The notes beneath the pieces were generated by a model that worked only from the letters and a program-made list of their open reading frames with translations, was not told the DNA's origin and did no database searches. This document shows positions 47,922-64,000 of a stretch of 64,000 bases of DNA, in pieces (position 1 is the first letter of the stretch; each line of letters begins with the position of its first letter). Source of the DNA: Fratercula arctica (Eukaryota > Chordata > Aves > Charadriiformes > Alcidae); contig CANTUZ010000003.1 of the NCBI GenBank assembly GCA_947846985.1, positions 123,698,626 through 123,762,625 of the forward strand, given 5' to 3'. Position numbers and translations under genes: made by a program.

Positions 47922-48512
47922 TCACAGAATCACAGGATCCCAGACTGGCCGGGGTTGGCAGGGCCCTCTGGAGATCATCCCGTCCAACCCCCTGCCAGAG
48001 CAGGGGCACCCACAGCAGGTGGCACAGGAACGCCTCCAGGCGGGGTTGGAATGTCTCCAGAGATGGAGACTCCACCACCTCTCTGGGCAGCCTGTGCCAG
48101 GGCTCTGCCACCCTCACAGCAAAGAAGTTCCTCCCCATGTTGAGATGGAATTTCCCGTGTTCCAGTTTGTGCCCGTTGCCCCTTGTCCTGTCCCCAGGCA
48201 CCACTGAGAAGAGCCTGGCCCCATCCTCCTGACACCCCCCCTTTCAGTATTTACAAGCGTTGATAAGATCCCCCCTCAGTCTTCTCTTCTCCAGCTGAAC
48301 AGCCCCAAATCCCTCAGCCTTTCGTCATCAGAGAGATGTTCCATCCCCTCATCATCTTGGTAGCCCTTTGCTGTCCCCTCTCCAGCAGTTCCCCGTCCTT
48401 CTGGAACCGGGGAGCCCAGAACTGGACCCAGTGCTCCAGATGTGGCCTCCCCGGGACAGAGCAGAGGGGGAGGATGACCTCCCTCCACCTGCTGGCCACG
48501 CTCAGTGTGTTT
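47922..48512 (-). mobile_element. CR1 3' end, minus orientation
   Basis: AATCACAGAATCACAGGATC then CCAGACTGGCCGGGGTTGG; the same subfamily as the element at 257. About 590 bp retained. Confidence 0.9.
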
Positions 48513-49533
48513 TCTGAAACACCTCAGCCTGCATCCAGCACCGCAACAGGTCGGGCACCTGGAGGAGAGGAAAAAACCAGGAAAAACCTGGTGTCTCTCA
48601 GGGCATGGAAGAGGAGAGGAGATGCTTTATAAGCATGGGTCCTTTCGGTTATTTGGAAGCTAGAAATTAAAAGCTAGATTGCAGCAGTCATCAGAGCCAG
48701 GTGGTTTGGGATCTGCCATGGGATGGAGAGGAGGATTTGCTCAGGATGGACATCAGCAGTGCAGGTTCCCCCGACACCAGCGGAGTCCACCAGCCTCGGC
48801 GCAAGGCAGCACCCCTGAGCTCCCGGGGTCCGTGGACGCTCTTTGCTCGTGGCTGGGTGGGTTACCCCATTCCGCGGGGTGGTTTTTCCCTTCCAAGCCG
48901 CCTCCATTTCTGGGTGGGCTGTTCCCGTCTCCCTGCCGCCCCGAGCTCCGGTGTGGGATGGTGTGGAAGCAGACGCCGGTGCCAGCTGGTTGCAGAAGGT
49001 CTGTGCCTGGGCTGGGCTTTGCAGAGCAGGGACATCTCTCCCCTCTCATGGCTCTACCCCTTCTGCATGCACCATCCAAAGCCTTATTGCTTGCACCATG
49101 TCATGCATGACTTCACCAGCCTTTGGTCCTGAGCACCCTGAGGTCCTAAAGCAGGTGGGATGTCCCCTCTTCTTGCCCAGCACGTTGGAGTCACAACCAG
49201 AAGCAGCGCTCGGGTTTTGGGTAGGATTTGCAGCAGCTCAAGGAGACAGAGCCTCTCCTAGATGCCTCCGGCCTGTGCCTGGGCAATGGAGAACCTGTAG
49301 CATGCCTTTCTCCATGCCAGGATGGCTGTGACCACCGTGGGCTGGATGGCAGGTGGCCATCCCTCCCCACCATCCCCAGGTCACCCCTTAGCACAGCCCT
49401 TGCTTCACACTGCATTTCCCATCCAAGGGTCCTCCATGGTTGCACCCATGTCCTCCCAGGGAGAGGGAAGGTCTCCTCCCAGGAGAAGGGATCATGCATC
49501 TCCTGCCATCCCCACCACAGCCTGGCCCGGCCC
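48513..49533 (-). other. CHRNA2: Downstream of CHRNA2; probable 3' UTR at least in part
   Basis: Unique sequence following the CHRNA2 stop with no second gene. No AATAAA on the minus strand in this interval; the nearest are at 47900-47895, beyond a CR1, and at 46671-46662 (ATTAAATAAA, two overlapping hexamers). Confidence 0.35.
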
Positions 49534-55091
<5,558 letters not shown>

Positions 55092-55914
55092 CCTCCTTGG
55101 ACTAGTGTCCCCCTTGGACCCCCTCCCTGGAGCACCTTGCAAAGCCCCCCGGGAGGGACCAGTGGAGCGATGAGCTGAGATGGTGGTGGGAGAGGATGCT
55201 CAGCAGGGAAAGCCACCACAGGGGACCTCCGACGGGGTGTCCTGCGTGTCCCCACCGTTAGTGAGCACTGGAGGAGCCATGGATGGAGTTGGGCGTAGGC
55301 TCAGCAGGGACGCAGCCGGGCCAGGGGGGTTGCGTGGTCTGGGACACTCTGCCAAGTCACCTGCCCCACATTTCATTCCTGGAAAGACAGCGGAAAGCGG
55401 CACCGTCACTGCGATGCCACCGCGGCGCGGGTCTGGGAGGTGACAGACCCACTGTGGTCCCCTCAAAGCTGCTGCCGGCCGCGAGCAGGGCTTGGAGCTG
55501 ATCCAAGCTGCCACCGTGGCAGAGCCAAGGGAAAATGTCCCCAAAGCATCCGCTCCTGGTTGACGAGCGCTCCTCGGGCAGGCAGGGTGCGATCCTGGGC
55601 AGTGTCAGTCACAGACAGACAGCTGGACCCCATGAGTTAAAGCGAGGGGTGTCTGTCCCCATGGTGACACCCATGATTGAATAGCAGAGATGGAGCCCAG
55701 TGCTCCAAACCTTACTGGAGCGACCAGAAAACAACCGTTTTCAACCATCCTTCCACCCTCCCCGACTCGGAGCTGCTTCGTGCCCTGGGAGTGAGGGAGG
55801 GAGAAGGATCTCGGCTGCTCCAAGAGACTGCGCTGCCCTGACCAGGCTCTTGGGGCTGGTTTCTCCAGGAGCACTCGCTTCTGAGAGGAGGGATCATCCC
55901 TTCATTATCCACGC
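55092..55914. other. CHRNA2: CHRNA2 5' flank
   Basis: Immediate upstream region of the CHRNA2 ATG. Presumably carries the 5' UTR and promoter; no TATA box or unambiguous motif seen. Confidence 0.3.
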
Positions 55915-56130
55915 TCATCCGTGCATCCATGCATCTGCACATCCATCCATCCATCCATCCATCCATCCATCCATCCATCCATCCATCCATCCACGCATCT
56001 GTCCATCCATCCATCCATCCATCCATCCATCCATCCATCCATCCACACATCTATCGATCCTTCCATGCATCCATCTACCTATGCATCCATCCATCCATCT
56101 ATGCATGCATGCATCCATGCACCCATCCAT
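55915..56130. repeat. (ATCC)n microsatellite
   Basis: Long perfect ATCC stretches at 55938-55990 and 56005-56045 with ATCT/ATGC interruptions around them. Confidence 0.95.
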
Positions 56131-57859
56131 CCATCCAGGCATCTGTTCAACCACCCATCCATATATCTACCTATGCATCCATCCCTCCATCCATGGATGT
56201 GCCTGGTTCCCTTCCCCAGCAAAGCAAATCTCTGCACGGGGAGGATTCCCTTGCTCTGCAGAGGCCCAAAAATCTGCTCCTTCTGGCAAGGTGACTCTTC
56301 CACCCTTGACCCATGCTCCCAGGAGCAACCTCCCCTCTCCAGGAGGCAATTCCTTCCCTCCCCAAAGAACAGGAGGTTCCCAGCCCAGCACCGATGTTGC
56401 TAAACAAGAAGCTCCTTTAGCTTAAATTCCTGCCTTGCCCGATAAAACCATGAAACCCCCCTGAACTCATCGTCTTCTGCGTGGTTTTCAAGTGATTAAT
56501 ACATGGATGGCGGAGGGGGTGGGAAACGGGAGGAGAAACACACAGCCACTGCGCTGAGCTGGAGGGAAAATTATGGATGTGCCTCTCTTGGCTGGGAAAT
56601 CTAAATATACTGGAGAGTACGGGGGGTATTGGGGGAGCTGCTCCTGCTCCAGGCTTGGTTATAGGGTCACGCGAGTGGGGTGTCATGGGTTCCCCAAAGC
56701 TCGGGTAGATACTGGGGAGGGGAAGGAGGTGCTTCGGGTGATGCAAAGCTGTGCCTGAAACCGCCTGTATGTGGCAAAGGGGGTTTGCGGGGGGGACACG
56801 GGTGGAGGGGAGCCCACGCGGGACACGCACCCATGGGTGGCGGTGGGGATGGGGATGGGGATGGGGATGGGTAGGTGGGTGGGCTACAGCCCTGCCGCCT
56901 CTCCCTGCCTCCAGACCATGTCCCTGGCGGATTTCCCATCGCTCGGTTGGGATGGGAGCGTGCTGACGCCGTAGCAGGGATGTTCCCCTTCCCCTCTCCG
57001 GGGGGGGGGGGGGGGGGGGGGGGGGCACCCACCTACCTGCAAAAATGCTGCTGACTGGTACTTGCCAACCACGTTCCTGGAGGGACGCAGGAACCTGCCC
57101 CGTGAGGATGCTAAAGGCTGGACCAGAGGATGCCCGTGAGCACGGCGAAGCTCTCAGCATCCCGACGTGCAGTCAGGGAGGCAGCGAGAAGAACTCATTT
57201 ACTGATTGGATTTTAAAGGCAGACAGCAGGGGATTTTTGGATTTTAGATGAGAACTTCACGCAGAGCCGGGAAACTTTCCCTGCTTCTCCCTCCCCATCG
57301 CTCCCTGACCATCCTCGGCACTCTGCAAACAGCTTCAAATCATGGATATTCACAGAGGAAAACAGCTTCTCTCCTTCCCACCCAGCCTGGACCCAAGGAA
57401 CCCCCTTACCTGCTGCAGGGGGAGCGAGGGGGGGGGGGGGGGTGGCCCGGAGCCCCCCGTTCCCTCTGCCGTGCCGGGGTTGGGATGCTGTGCCGCAGAG
57501 GGCTCCGGCGAGGACTGAGCTCCAGCGAAGGATGTCTCGGCTCTTACTCAAAGCGGTGGCGGTGACGACAGGGGCTGGGGGAGGAGGGAGAGCCATGCCC
57601 AGGCAGGGAAGGAGGGGAGGCCGGGGGGACAAGGAGGAGGAAGGCCGGGGGGGGTACCAGCTCCCCTGGCCCCCTCTTGCATTGGCAAAGCTTCCCTGGG
57701 TTTGGCAAGGGCTGGATTTGCCGGGGTTTGCTCAGGCTTTTCCAAGGCGTCGCTCGTCTTGGGGAAAAGGAAGGGGATGTTGGGCTTTATGGGTGAGGAT
57801 GAGGAGGGAGAGGGAAGGGGAACAGGAGCCCAAGTGCTGTGGAGCGACGGAGCCAGAGC
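56131..57859. other. Non-coding; 26-G run at 57000-57025
   Basis: Unique sequence with a short GGGGATGGGGATGG run (56845-56875), the 26-G homopolymer and another G run at 57430-57442. No exon recognised. Confidence 0.4.
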
Positions 57860-59200
57860 ACAGAAGGGGGCATTGCAGGGGGCGTCGCAGAGGGTACTGC
57901 ACGGGGCATCACAGGGGGCATTGCAGGGAATATTGTAGGGGGTATTCCAGGGGGCATTGCAGGACACTGCACCAGGCATCACATGGGGTATTGCATGGGG
58001 CATCGCATGGGGCATCACAGGGCATTGGACGGGGCATCAGACTGGGCATCACAGGGCACTGCAGGGGGCATTGCAGGGGACGTTGCATGGGGCATTAAAG
58101 GGCATTAAAGGGGCCATTGCACAGGGCATCACCATCACACAGGGCATCACACGGGGCATTGCATGAGGCATCACAGGGCATCAGATGGGGCATCAGACTG
58201 GGCATCGCAGGGCATGGGGCATTGCAGGGGACATTGCAGGGGACATTGCATGGGGCATTAAAGGGCATTAAAGGGGACATTGCACAGGGCATCACCATCA
58301 CACAGGGCATCACACGAGGCATTGCATGAGGCATCACAGGGCATTGGATGGGGCATCAGACTGGGCATCGCAAGGCACTGCATGGGGCATTGCAGGGGAC
58401 GTTGCATGGGGCATTAAGGGGCATTGCAGGGGATGTTGCACAGGGTATTGCATGGGCCATTGCACAGGGCATCACACGGGGCATTGCATGAGGCATCACA
58501 GGGCATCGGACGGGGCATCAGACTGGGCATCGCAGGGCACTGCATGCGGCATTGCAGGGGACATTGCAGGGGACATTACAGGGCATTAAAGGGCATTGTA
58601 CAGGGCATCACCATCACACGGGGCATTGCAGGGGACATTGCAGGGGGCATTGCATGGGGCATTAAAGGGCACTGCACGGGACATTGCACAGGGCATCACC
58701 ATCACACGGGGCATAACATGGGGCATTGCAGGGGGCATTAAGGGGCATTGCAGGGGACATTGCACAGGGCATCACATGGGGGCATTGCATGGGGCATTGT
58801 AGGGGGCATCACGTGGGGCATTGCATGGGGCATTGTATGGGGCATTAAGGGGCATCACATGGGACATTGTGTGGGGCATCATACAGGGCATCACACAGGG
58901 CATTGCATGGGGCATTAAGGGGCATTGCAGGGGACATTGCACAGGGTATTGCAAGGGACATTGCACAGGGCATCATCCGGGGGCATTGCAGGTGGCATTG
59001 CAGGGGACATTGCAGGGGGCATCACATGGGACATTGCATGGGGCATTAAGGGGCATTGCATGGGACATTGTATGGGGCATCACACAGGGCATTGCATGGG
59101 GCATTAAGGGGCATTGCAGGGGACATTGCACAGGGCATCACACAGGGCATGGCACGGCACGGGACATCACACAGGGCATCGCGGGGGCCATTGCAAAGGC
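57860..59200. repeat. 1.3-kb GGGGCATTGCA / GGGGCATCACA array
   Basis: About 115 units of 10-13 bp. A marker block CATCACCATCACAC recurs at 58127, 58290, 58606 and 58694, indicating ~160-bp higher-order repeats in the middle. Confidence 0.95.
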
Positions 59201-59844
59201 CCAGGCTCTTCCAGCAGTGGGGGGAAGCAGGGGGCTGCTTGCCCCACTCCCCACCAGACCAGGGTTTCCCCGCTTGCCCCACAGCCCCAGGTGGGGGTTT
59301 GGTGCCAACCTGCCCATGGGCAGGGCAGCCCCGGGGCACGGCGACGTCCCCTGCTCGGGGGAGAATGGGGTGCAAGGCGCGGAGCTGGCCCCAGGCAGCG
59401 CCTGTCCCCGTAAAACCCTGCCAGGGTGGCAAAAATGGGAAAGCAAAGTCAGGGCAACATCCAGCATCTTCCCCCACATTGCAGACCCCGTCCCCGTCCT
59501 GTCCCTGATGTCCCGCCCAAGGGGATGGGTTCAGCAATGGGGACAGGGATGGAGACAGGGCTATTTTGGGCAGGAAAGGTGGTTCTCCAATGGCAAGAGG
59601 ATGGGAAACCCGGAGCTTCCCTGCTGCTTCCCCACCTCCTGGGCCATGACCCAGCCCTCTCCCCAGACCAGCCTCTCGCCTTCCTTCCTGCTGGCAGATC
59701 TAATGCGCGACCTTCCTGCCAACAAAGGCCAGGACTGTCATTTCCAGCCCTGGGGGACCTGCCCAGCCGTTCCCTTCCTTTCCCCTGGGAGATAAATGGA
59801 GAGGCAGCCCTGGGCATGGAGGGCACCTGAATGTGCTGCCCCCC
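59201..59844. other. Non-coding, nothing recognised
   Basis: Unique GC-rich sequence between two arrays; no conserved coding signal. Confidence 0.4.
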
Positions 59845-60405
59845 CTGGCTCCGCTGCAGGACCCCCATCCTGCTGTCCATGTGGCTGTCCCCACCATCAG
59901 GACCCCCATCCTGCACCCATGTGGCCGCCCCCATGATCGGGACCTCCATCCCACCTACACCAATGTGGCTGTCCCCAACATCATGACCTCCATCCTGCAC
60001 CCATGTGGCTGCTGCCACCACCTGGGCCCCCGTCCTGCTGTCCATGTGACTGTCCCCACCATCAGGACCCCCATCCTGCGCCCACGTGGCTGCCCCCATG
60101 ATCGGGACCTCCATCCCATCTACACCCATGTGGCTGTCCCCACCATCATGACCTCCATCCTGCTGCCCATGTGGCTGTCCCCACCAGCAGGACACCCATC
60201 CTGCACCCATGTGGCTGTCCCCACCATCAGGACACCCATCCTGCACCCATGTGGCTGTCCCCACCACCTGGGCCCCCATCCTGCTGTCCATGTGGCTGTC
60301 CCCAACATCACGACCTCCATCCTGCTGCCCATGTGGCTGTCTCCACCAGCAGGACCCCCATCCCGCCTGCACCCATGTGGCTGTCCCCAGCATCCGTGGG
60401 ACACT
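59845..60405. repeat. ~41-bp minisatellite (ACCCCCATCCTGC ... CATGTGGCTGTCCCC)
   Basis: About 13 units; alternating tails (CACCATCAGG, CACCTGGGCC, AACATCACGA, CACCAGCAGG) form a rough higher-order pattern. Confidence 0.93.
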
Positions 60406-61924
60406 GAATACCAGTAATCCACGGGGAAGAGGACGGCAGAGCCAGCACCCCGCCATCCCACCCACCCCAGCAGCAGCCGATGCCAAAGCCAGGCAGATAT
60501 TGGGTTGTCCCCTCTCCCGCCCCACACCCACAAACATCTCACTGACGCAAAGCCTCACGCCGGGGTGATCCAGATGCCTCATCGACGTCATTATTGCATC
60601 AAACCACCCCACTTTTTTAATCATCAATATCACAATTGCTTCAAACTGCCCTGGTGAACCTCCCTCGCCCCGGAGACCCACACTGCAGCCAGCCCTGGAG
60701 AACGACCACAGCCACCCCGTGCCACGGGGCAGAGCCCTCAGCCCCCCGCCACGTCCCCGAGGGCACCTGCGAGGCCGCAGGGAGGGTGTTGGGTGTCGGA
60801 TGGACCCCCGAGGCTGGGGAGATGGGTGCCAGAGGGACAGGGAGCAGCTGGAAATTGCAAGGAGATCGATGGGGGCCCACCAAAGGAAGGGAATTAGGGA
60901 GAAGGATGAGTCGGGCAAGAATTAAACAGGGGGAAAAAAGACAACCAACATTGATTTTCCAGGGAGGAAGAAAGAGAGAGGGCTGCTGGATGGGGGATTG
61001 AAGGCTGGGGGGGTCGGGGATGCTGGGGGGGGGGGTCTGTCCCCTTTGCCGGGTTCCTGCTCACCGCAGAGAACCTCACCCGTCCTCCTTGTCCCTTCAC
61101 CGGCAGAGGATGGAGAGAAAGCAGACGCGGAGATAACGCCGACGCCGGGCCGAGCTCAATGCATCTTTATTCCCCTTTATTTTTCCTGCAGAGCTGCCGC
61201 CGCCCGGGGGTATCCCTGCCTCTGCCCGTCCTCAGGGGGCACCGTGGGGGTCCTGGGTGCTGCTGGCCATTCCCTCCAGCCCCCCTGGGAGAACCTCCGG
61301 GCTTACAACCACACCAGGACTTTCTGCTTCCAGCTGGTTTTCCCGCTGCCCGGGGCTCAGCGGGGTGGGAGCGTGGGAGTTGCCAGCTGGGATTTATCGC
61401 CCGTTATGGGCTGGATCATCCCCAGCCGCTCTCCCGCTGCCCCATCCCCTCCTCCCTCCCACCCGCAGGGGCCCAAACTCCAGACAAACCTCTGCTCTTA
61501 CCACCCCGGGGGCAAAAAAAGACTCTTCCAAGCCCGGATAAGGCGATTCCCGAGGGCGAAGGATGCTCTGCCCACGCCGGGTGGGCAGCGATGCTGCTGG
61601 ACCACCGGCGGGATGCAGCCCAGCCTCAAATTGTTGGGGTTCTTTTTTAAGACCCTCTGGGGAGCCCCAGGAGCCCGGTTCATCCCTTCAGGGATGGGGT
61701 AGCTGTCGGCACGGGGCAGGGGCTGGCTAGCAGCGGAAAAAGGGAGCCTGCGGGGATAAAGGGCTTCCCGGGAGGAGAGAAGGGAGGCAGGGGAGTGCTG
61801 GGGGCGGGAAGGATGGCGTTCCCCCTGGGCACGGGGCTGGGCACACGCGGTGGCACCAGGATCTGCTGCGTGATGGCAGAGCTTCTGCGGGATGAATGGA
61901 TCGAACGCTTGGGGGTGGGGGTAC
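60406..61924. other. Non-coding; short AT-rich block 60575-60650
   Basis: 60575-60650 (CGACGTCATTATTGCATC, TTTTTTAATCATCAATATCA) is an AT-rich island in GC-rich sequence and contains a CRE-like GACGTCA. A G run lies at 61025-61034. No exon recognised. Confidence 0.4.
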
Positions 61925-64000
61925 AGGCATCGCGGGTGCGATGGCATCGCGTGTGTGACGGCATCGCGTGTGTGACAGCATCACATGGGCAATGCCATCA
62001 CGTGGGCAATGGCATCACATGGGCAATGGCATCATGTGTGCAATGGCATCACCTGTGTGACAGCATCACATCTGCAATGGTATTGCGTGTGCAATGGCAT
62101 CATGTGTGCAATGGCATCACCTGTGTGACAGCATCACCTGTGCGATGGCATCACGTCATGTGCAATGGCATTTTGCGTGTGATGGGACTGCGTGTGTGGT
62201 GGCATCACATGCACAATGGCATTGCATGTGCAATGGCATCACGTGTGTGATGGCATCACATATGCAATGGTACCACATGTGATGGCATCACATGTGCAAT
62301 GGCATCACATGTGTGACATCATCACATGTTCAATGGCATCACGTATGCAATGACATCCCATGTGCGATGGCATCACATGTGCAATGGCATCGTGTGTGCA
62401 ATGGCATCACATGTGTGACAGCATCACATCTGCAATGGTACTGCGTGTGCAATGGCATCATGTGTGCAATGGCATCACCTGTGTGACAGCATCACCTGTG
62501 TGACAGCATCACCTGTGCGATGGCATCACGTCATGTGCGATGGCATTTTGCGTGTGATGGGACTGCGTGTGCGATGGCATCACATGTGCGAAGGCATCAC
62601 GTGTGTGATGGCATCACATGCACAATGGCATTGCATGTGCGATGGCATCATGTGTGTGATGGCATCACATATGCAATGGTACCACATGTGATGGCATCAC
62701 GTGTATGACAGCATCACATGTCCAATGGCATCACGTGTGTAATGGTATCGCATGTGCAATGGCATCATATGTCCAATGGCATTGTGTGTGCAATGACATC
62801 CCATGTGCGATGGCATCACATGTGCAATGGCATCGCGTGTGCGATGGCATCATGTGTCTGATGGCATCATATGTGCAATGGCATTGTGCCTGTGATGGTA
62901 TCTCATGTGCAGTGGCATCACATGTGTGATGGCGTCCTGTCCGCAATGGCATTGTGCGTGTGATAGCATCGCATGTCAAATGGCAGCACGTGTGCAACAG
63001 CATCACATGTGCAATGGCACCACGTGTGTAATGGTATCGCATGTGCAATGGCATCATGTCTGTGATGGCATCATATGTGCGATGGCATCACACGTACAAT
63101 GACATCATATGTGCGGTGGCATCACATGTGCAATGGCATCACGTGTGTGACAGCATCACATGTGCAATGGCATTGTGTGTCTGATGGCATCATAAGTGCA
63201 ATGGCTTTGTGTCTGTGATGGTATCGCATGTGCAATGGCATCACACATGCGGTGGCATCAGGTATGTGATGGAATCACGTGTATGATGGCATCACATGTA
63301 CAATGACATCACAGGTACAATGACATCACATGTGCGATGGCGTCACATGTGCGCCGGCATCGTGTCTGTGATGGCATCATATGTGCAATGGCATTGTGTC
63401 TGTGACGGTATCACATGTGCAATGGCATCACATGTGTGACAGCATCACATGTGCAATGGCATCATGTGTGCCATGGTATTGCATGTGCGATGGCATCCTG
63501 TCTGTGATGGCATCATATGTGCAATGGCATTGTGTGTGTGATGGTATCGCATGTGCAATAGCATCACGGGTGCGATGGCACCATGTGTGTGATGGCATCA
63601 TGTGTATGATGGCATCACATGTGCAATGGCATTGTGTGTGCCATGGTATCGCATGTGCAATGGTGTTCTGTCCGCAACGGCATTGCGTGTGTGATGGCAT
63701 CACGTGTGTGATGGCATCACATGTGCACTGGCATCACGTGTGAGACAGCATCGCATGTGCAATGGCATGGCGTGTGTAATGGTATCACATGTGCGATGGC
63801 ATCGTGTCTGTGATGGTATCACATATGCGAAGGCATCACATGTGTGATGGCATCATGTGTGCAATGGCATCACGTGTGCAATGGCATTGCATGTGCAATG
63901 GCATCGTGTCTGTGATGGCATCATATGTGCAATGGCATTGTGTATGTGATGGTATCGCATGTGCAATGGCATCACATGTGTGACAGCATCACATGTGCAA
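61925..64000. repeat. 17-bp ATGGCATCACATGTGCA array running off the window
   Basis: At least ~120 units. Variable positions give ATCACATGTG, ATCACGTGTG, ATCGCGTGTG or ATTGTGTGTG cores, so most units carry a CANNTG E-box. The array is truncated by the window end. Confidence 0.96.

Noticed and set aside
55092..64000. EPHX2 or another gene beyond CHRNA2
   Set aside because: Expected from mammalian order, but no hydrolase exon is visible before the window ends.

Overview
This window is vertebrate nuclear DNA, almost certainly from a bird and probably from a GC-rich microchromosome. The basis is split genes with GT/AG introns, compact introns, several CR1 LINE 3' ends (a family typical of birds and other archosaurs), high GC content and many minisatellites. 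There is no bacterial, viral or plasmid gene organisation.

Two protein-coding genes can be assembled completely from the sequence, and they are arranged tail to tail. PTK2B (PYK2, a FAK-family tyrosine kinase) lies on the + strand at 24421-46142. It has 30 coding exons that join in frame to a 1014-residue FERM / kinase / proline-rich / FAT protein. CHRNA2 (neuronal nicotinic acetylcholine receptor alpha-2) lies on the - strand at 55091-49534. It has 6 coding exons that join in frame to a 534-residue Cys-loop receptor subunit. The two genes are also neighbours in human 8p21, so this is conserved synteny. They are not known to act in one pathway beyond both being active in neurons (calcium-dependent kinase signalling and cation-channel signalling).

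Layout: 1-24.4 kb is non-coding sequence upstream of the PTK2B start codon. It holds CR1 fragments, an inverted repeat, a 2.1-kb array of 16/17-bp units, a GGGAGATGGGATGCA array, two arrays of the same 14-bp unit flanking a CpG-richer segment, a 31-bp array and an 0.8-kb CTTT tract ending 160 bp before the first coding exon. 24.4-46.1 kb is PTK2B; many of its introns are inflated by different minisatellites. 46.1-49.5 kb is the tail-to-tail intergenic/3' UTR interval. 49.5-55.1 kb is CHRNA2. 55.1-64 kb is non-coding DNA upstream of CHRNA2, dominated by tandem arrays, the last of which runs off the window edge.

I found no tRNA, rRNA, CRISPR array or new multi-gene system. The unusual content is the tandem-repeat landscape and how it touches splice sites, plus a few lineage-looking protein features such as a long acidic run in the CHRNA2 cytoplasmic loop.
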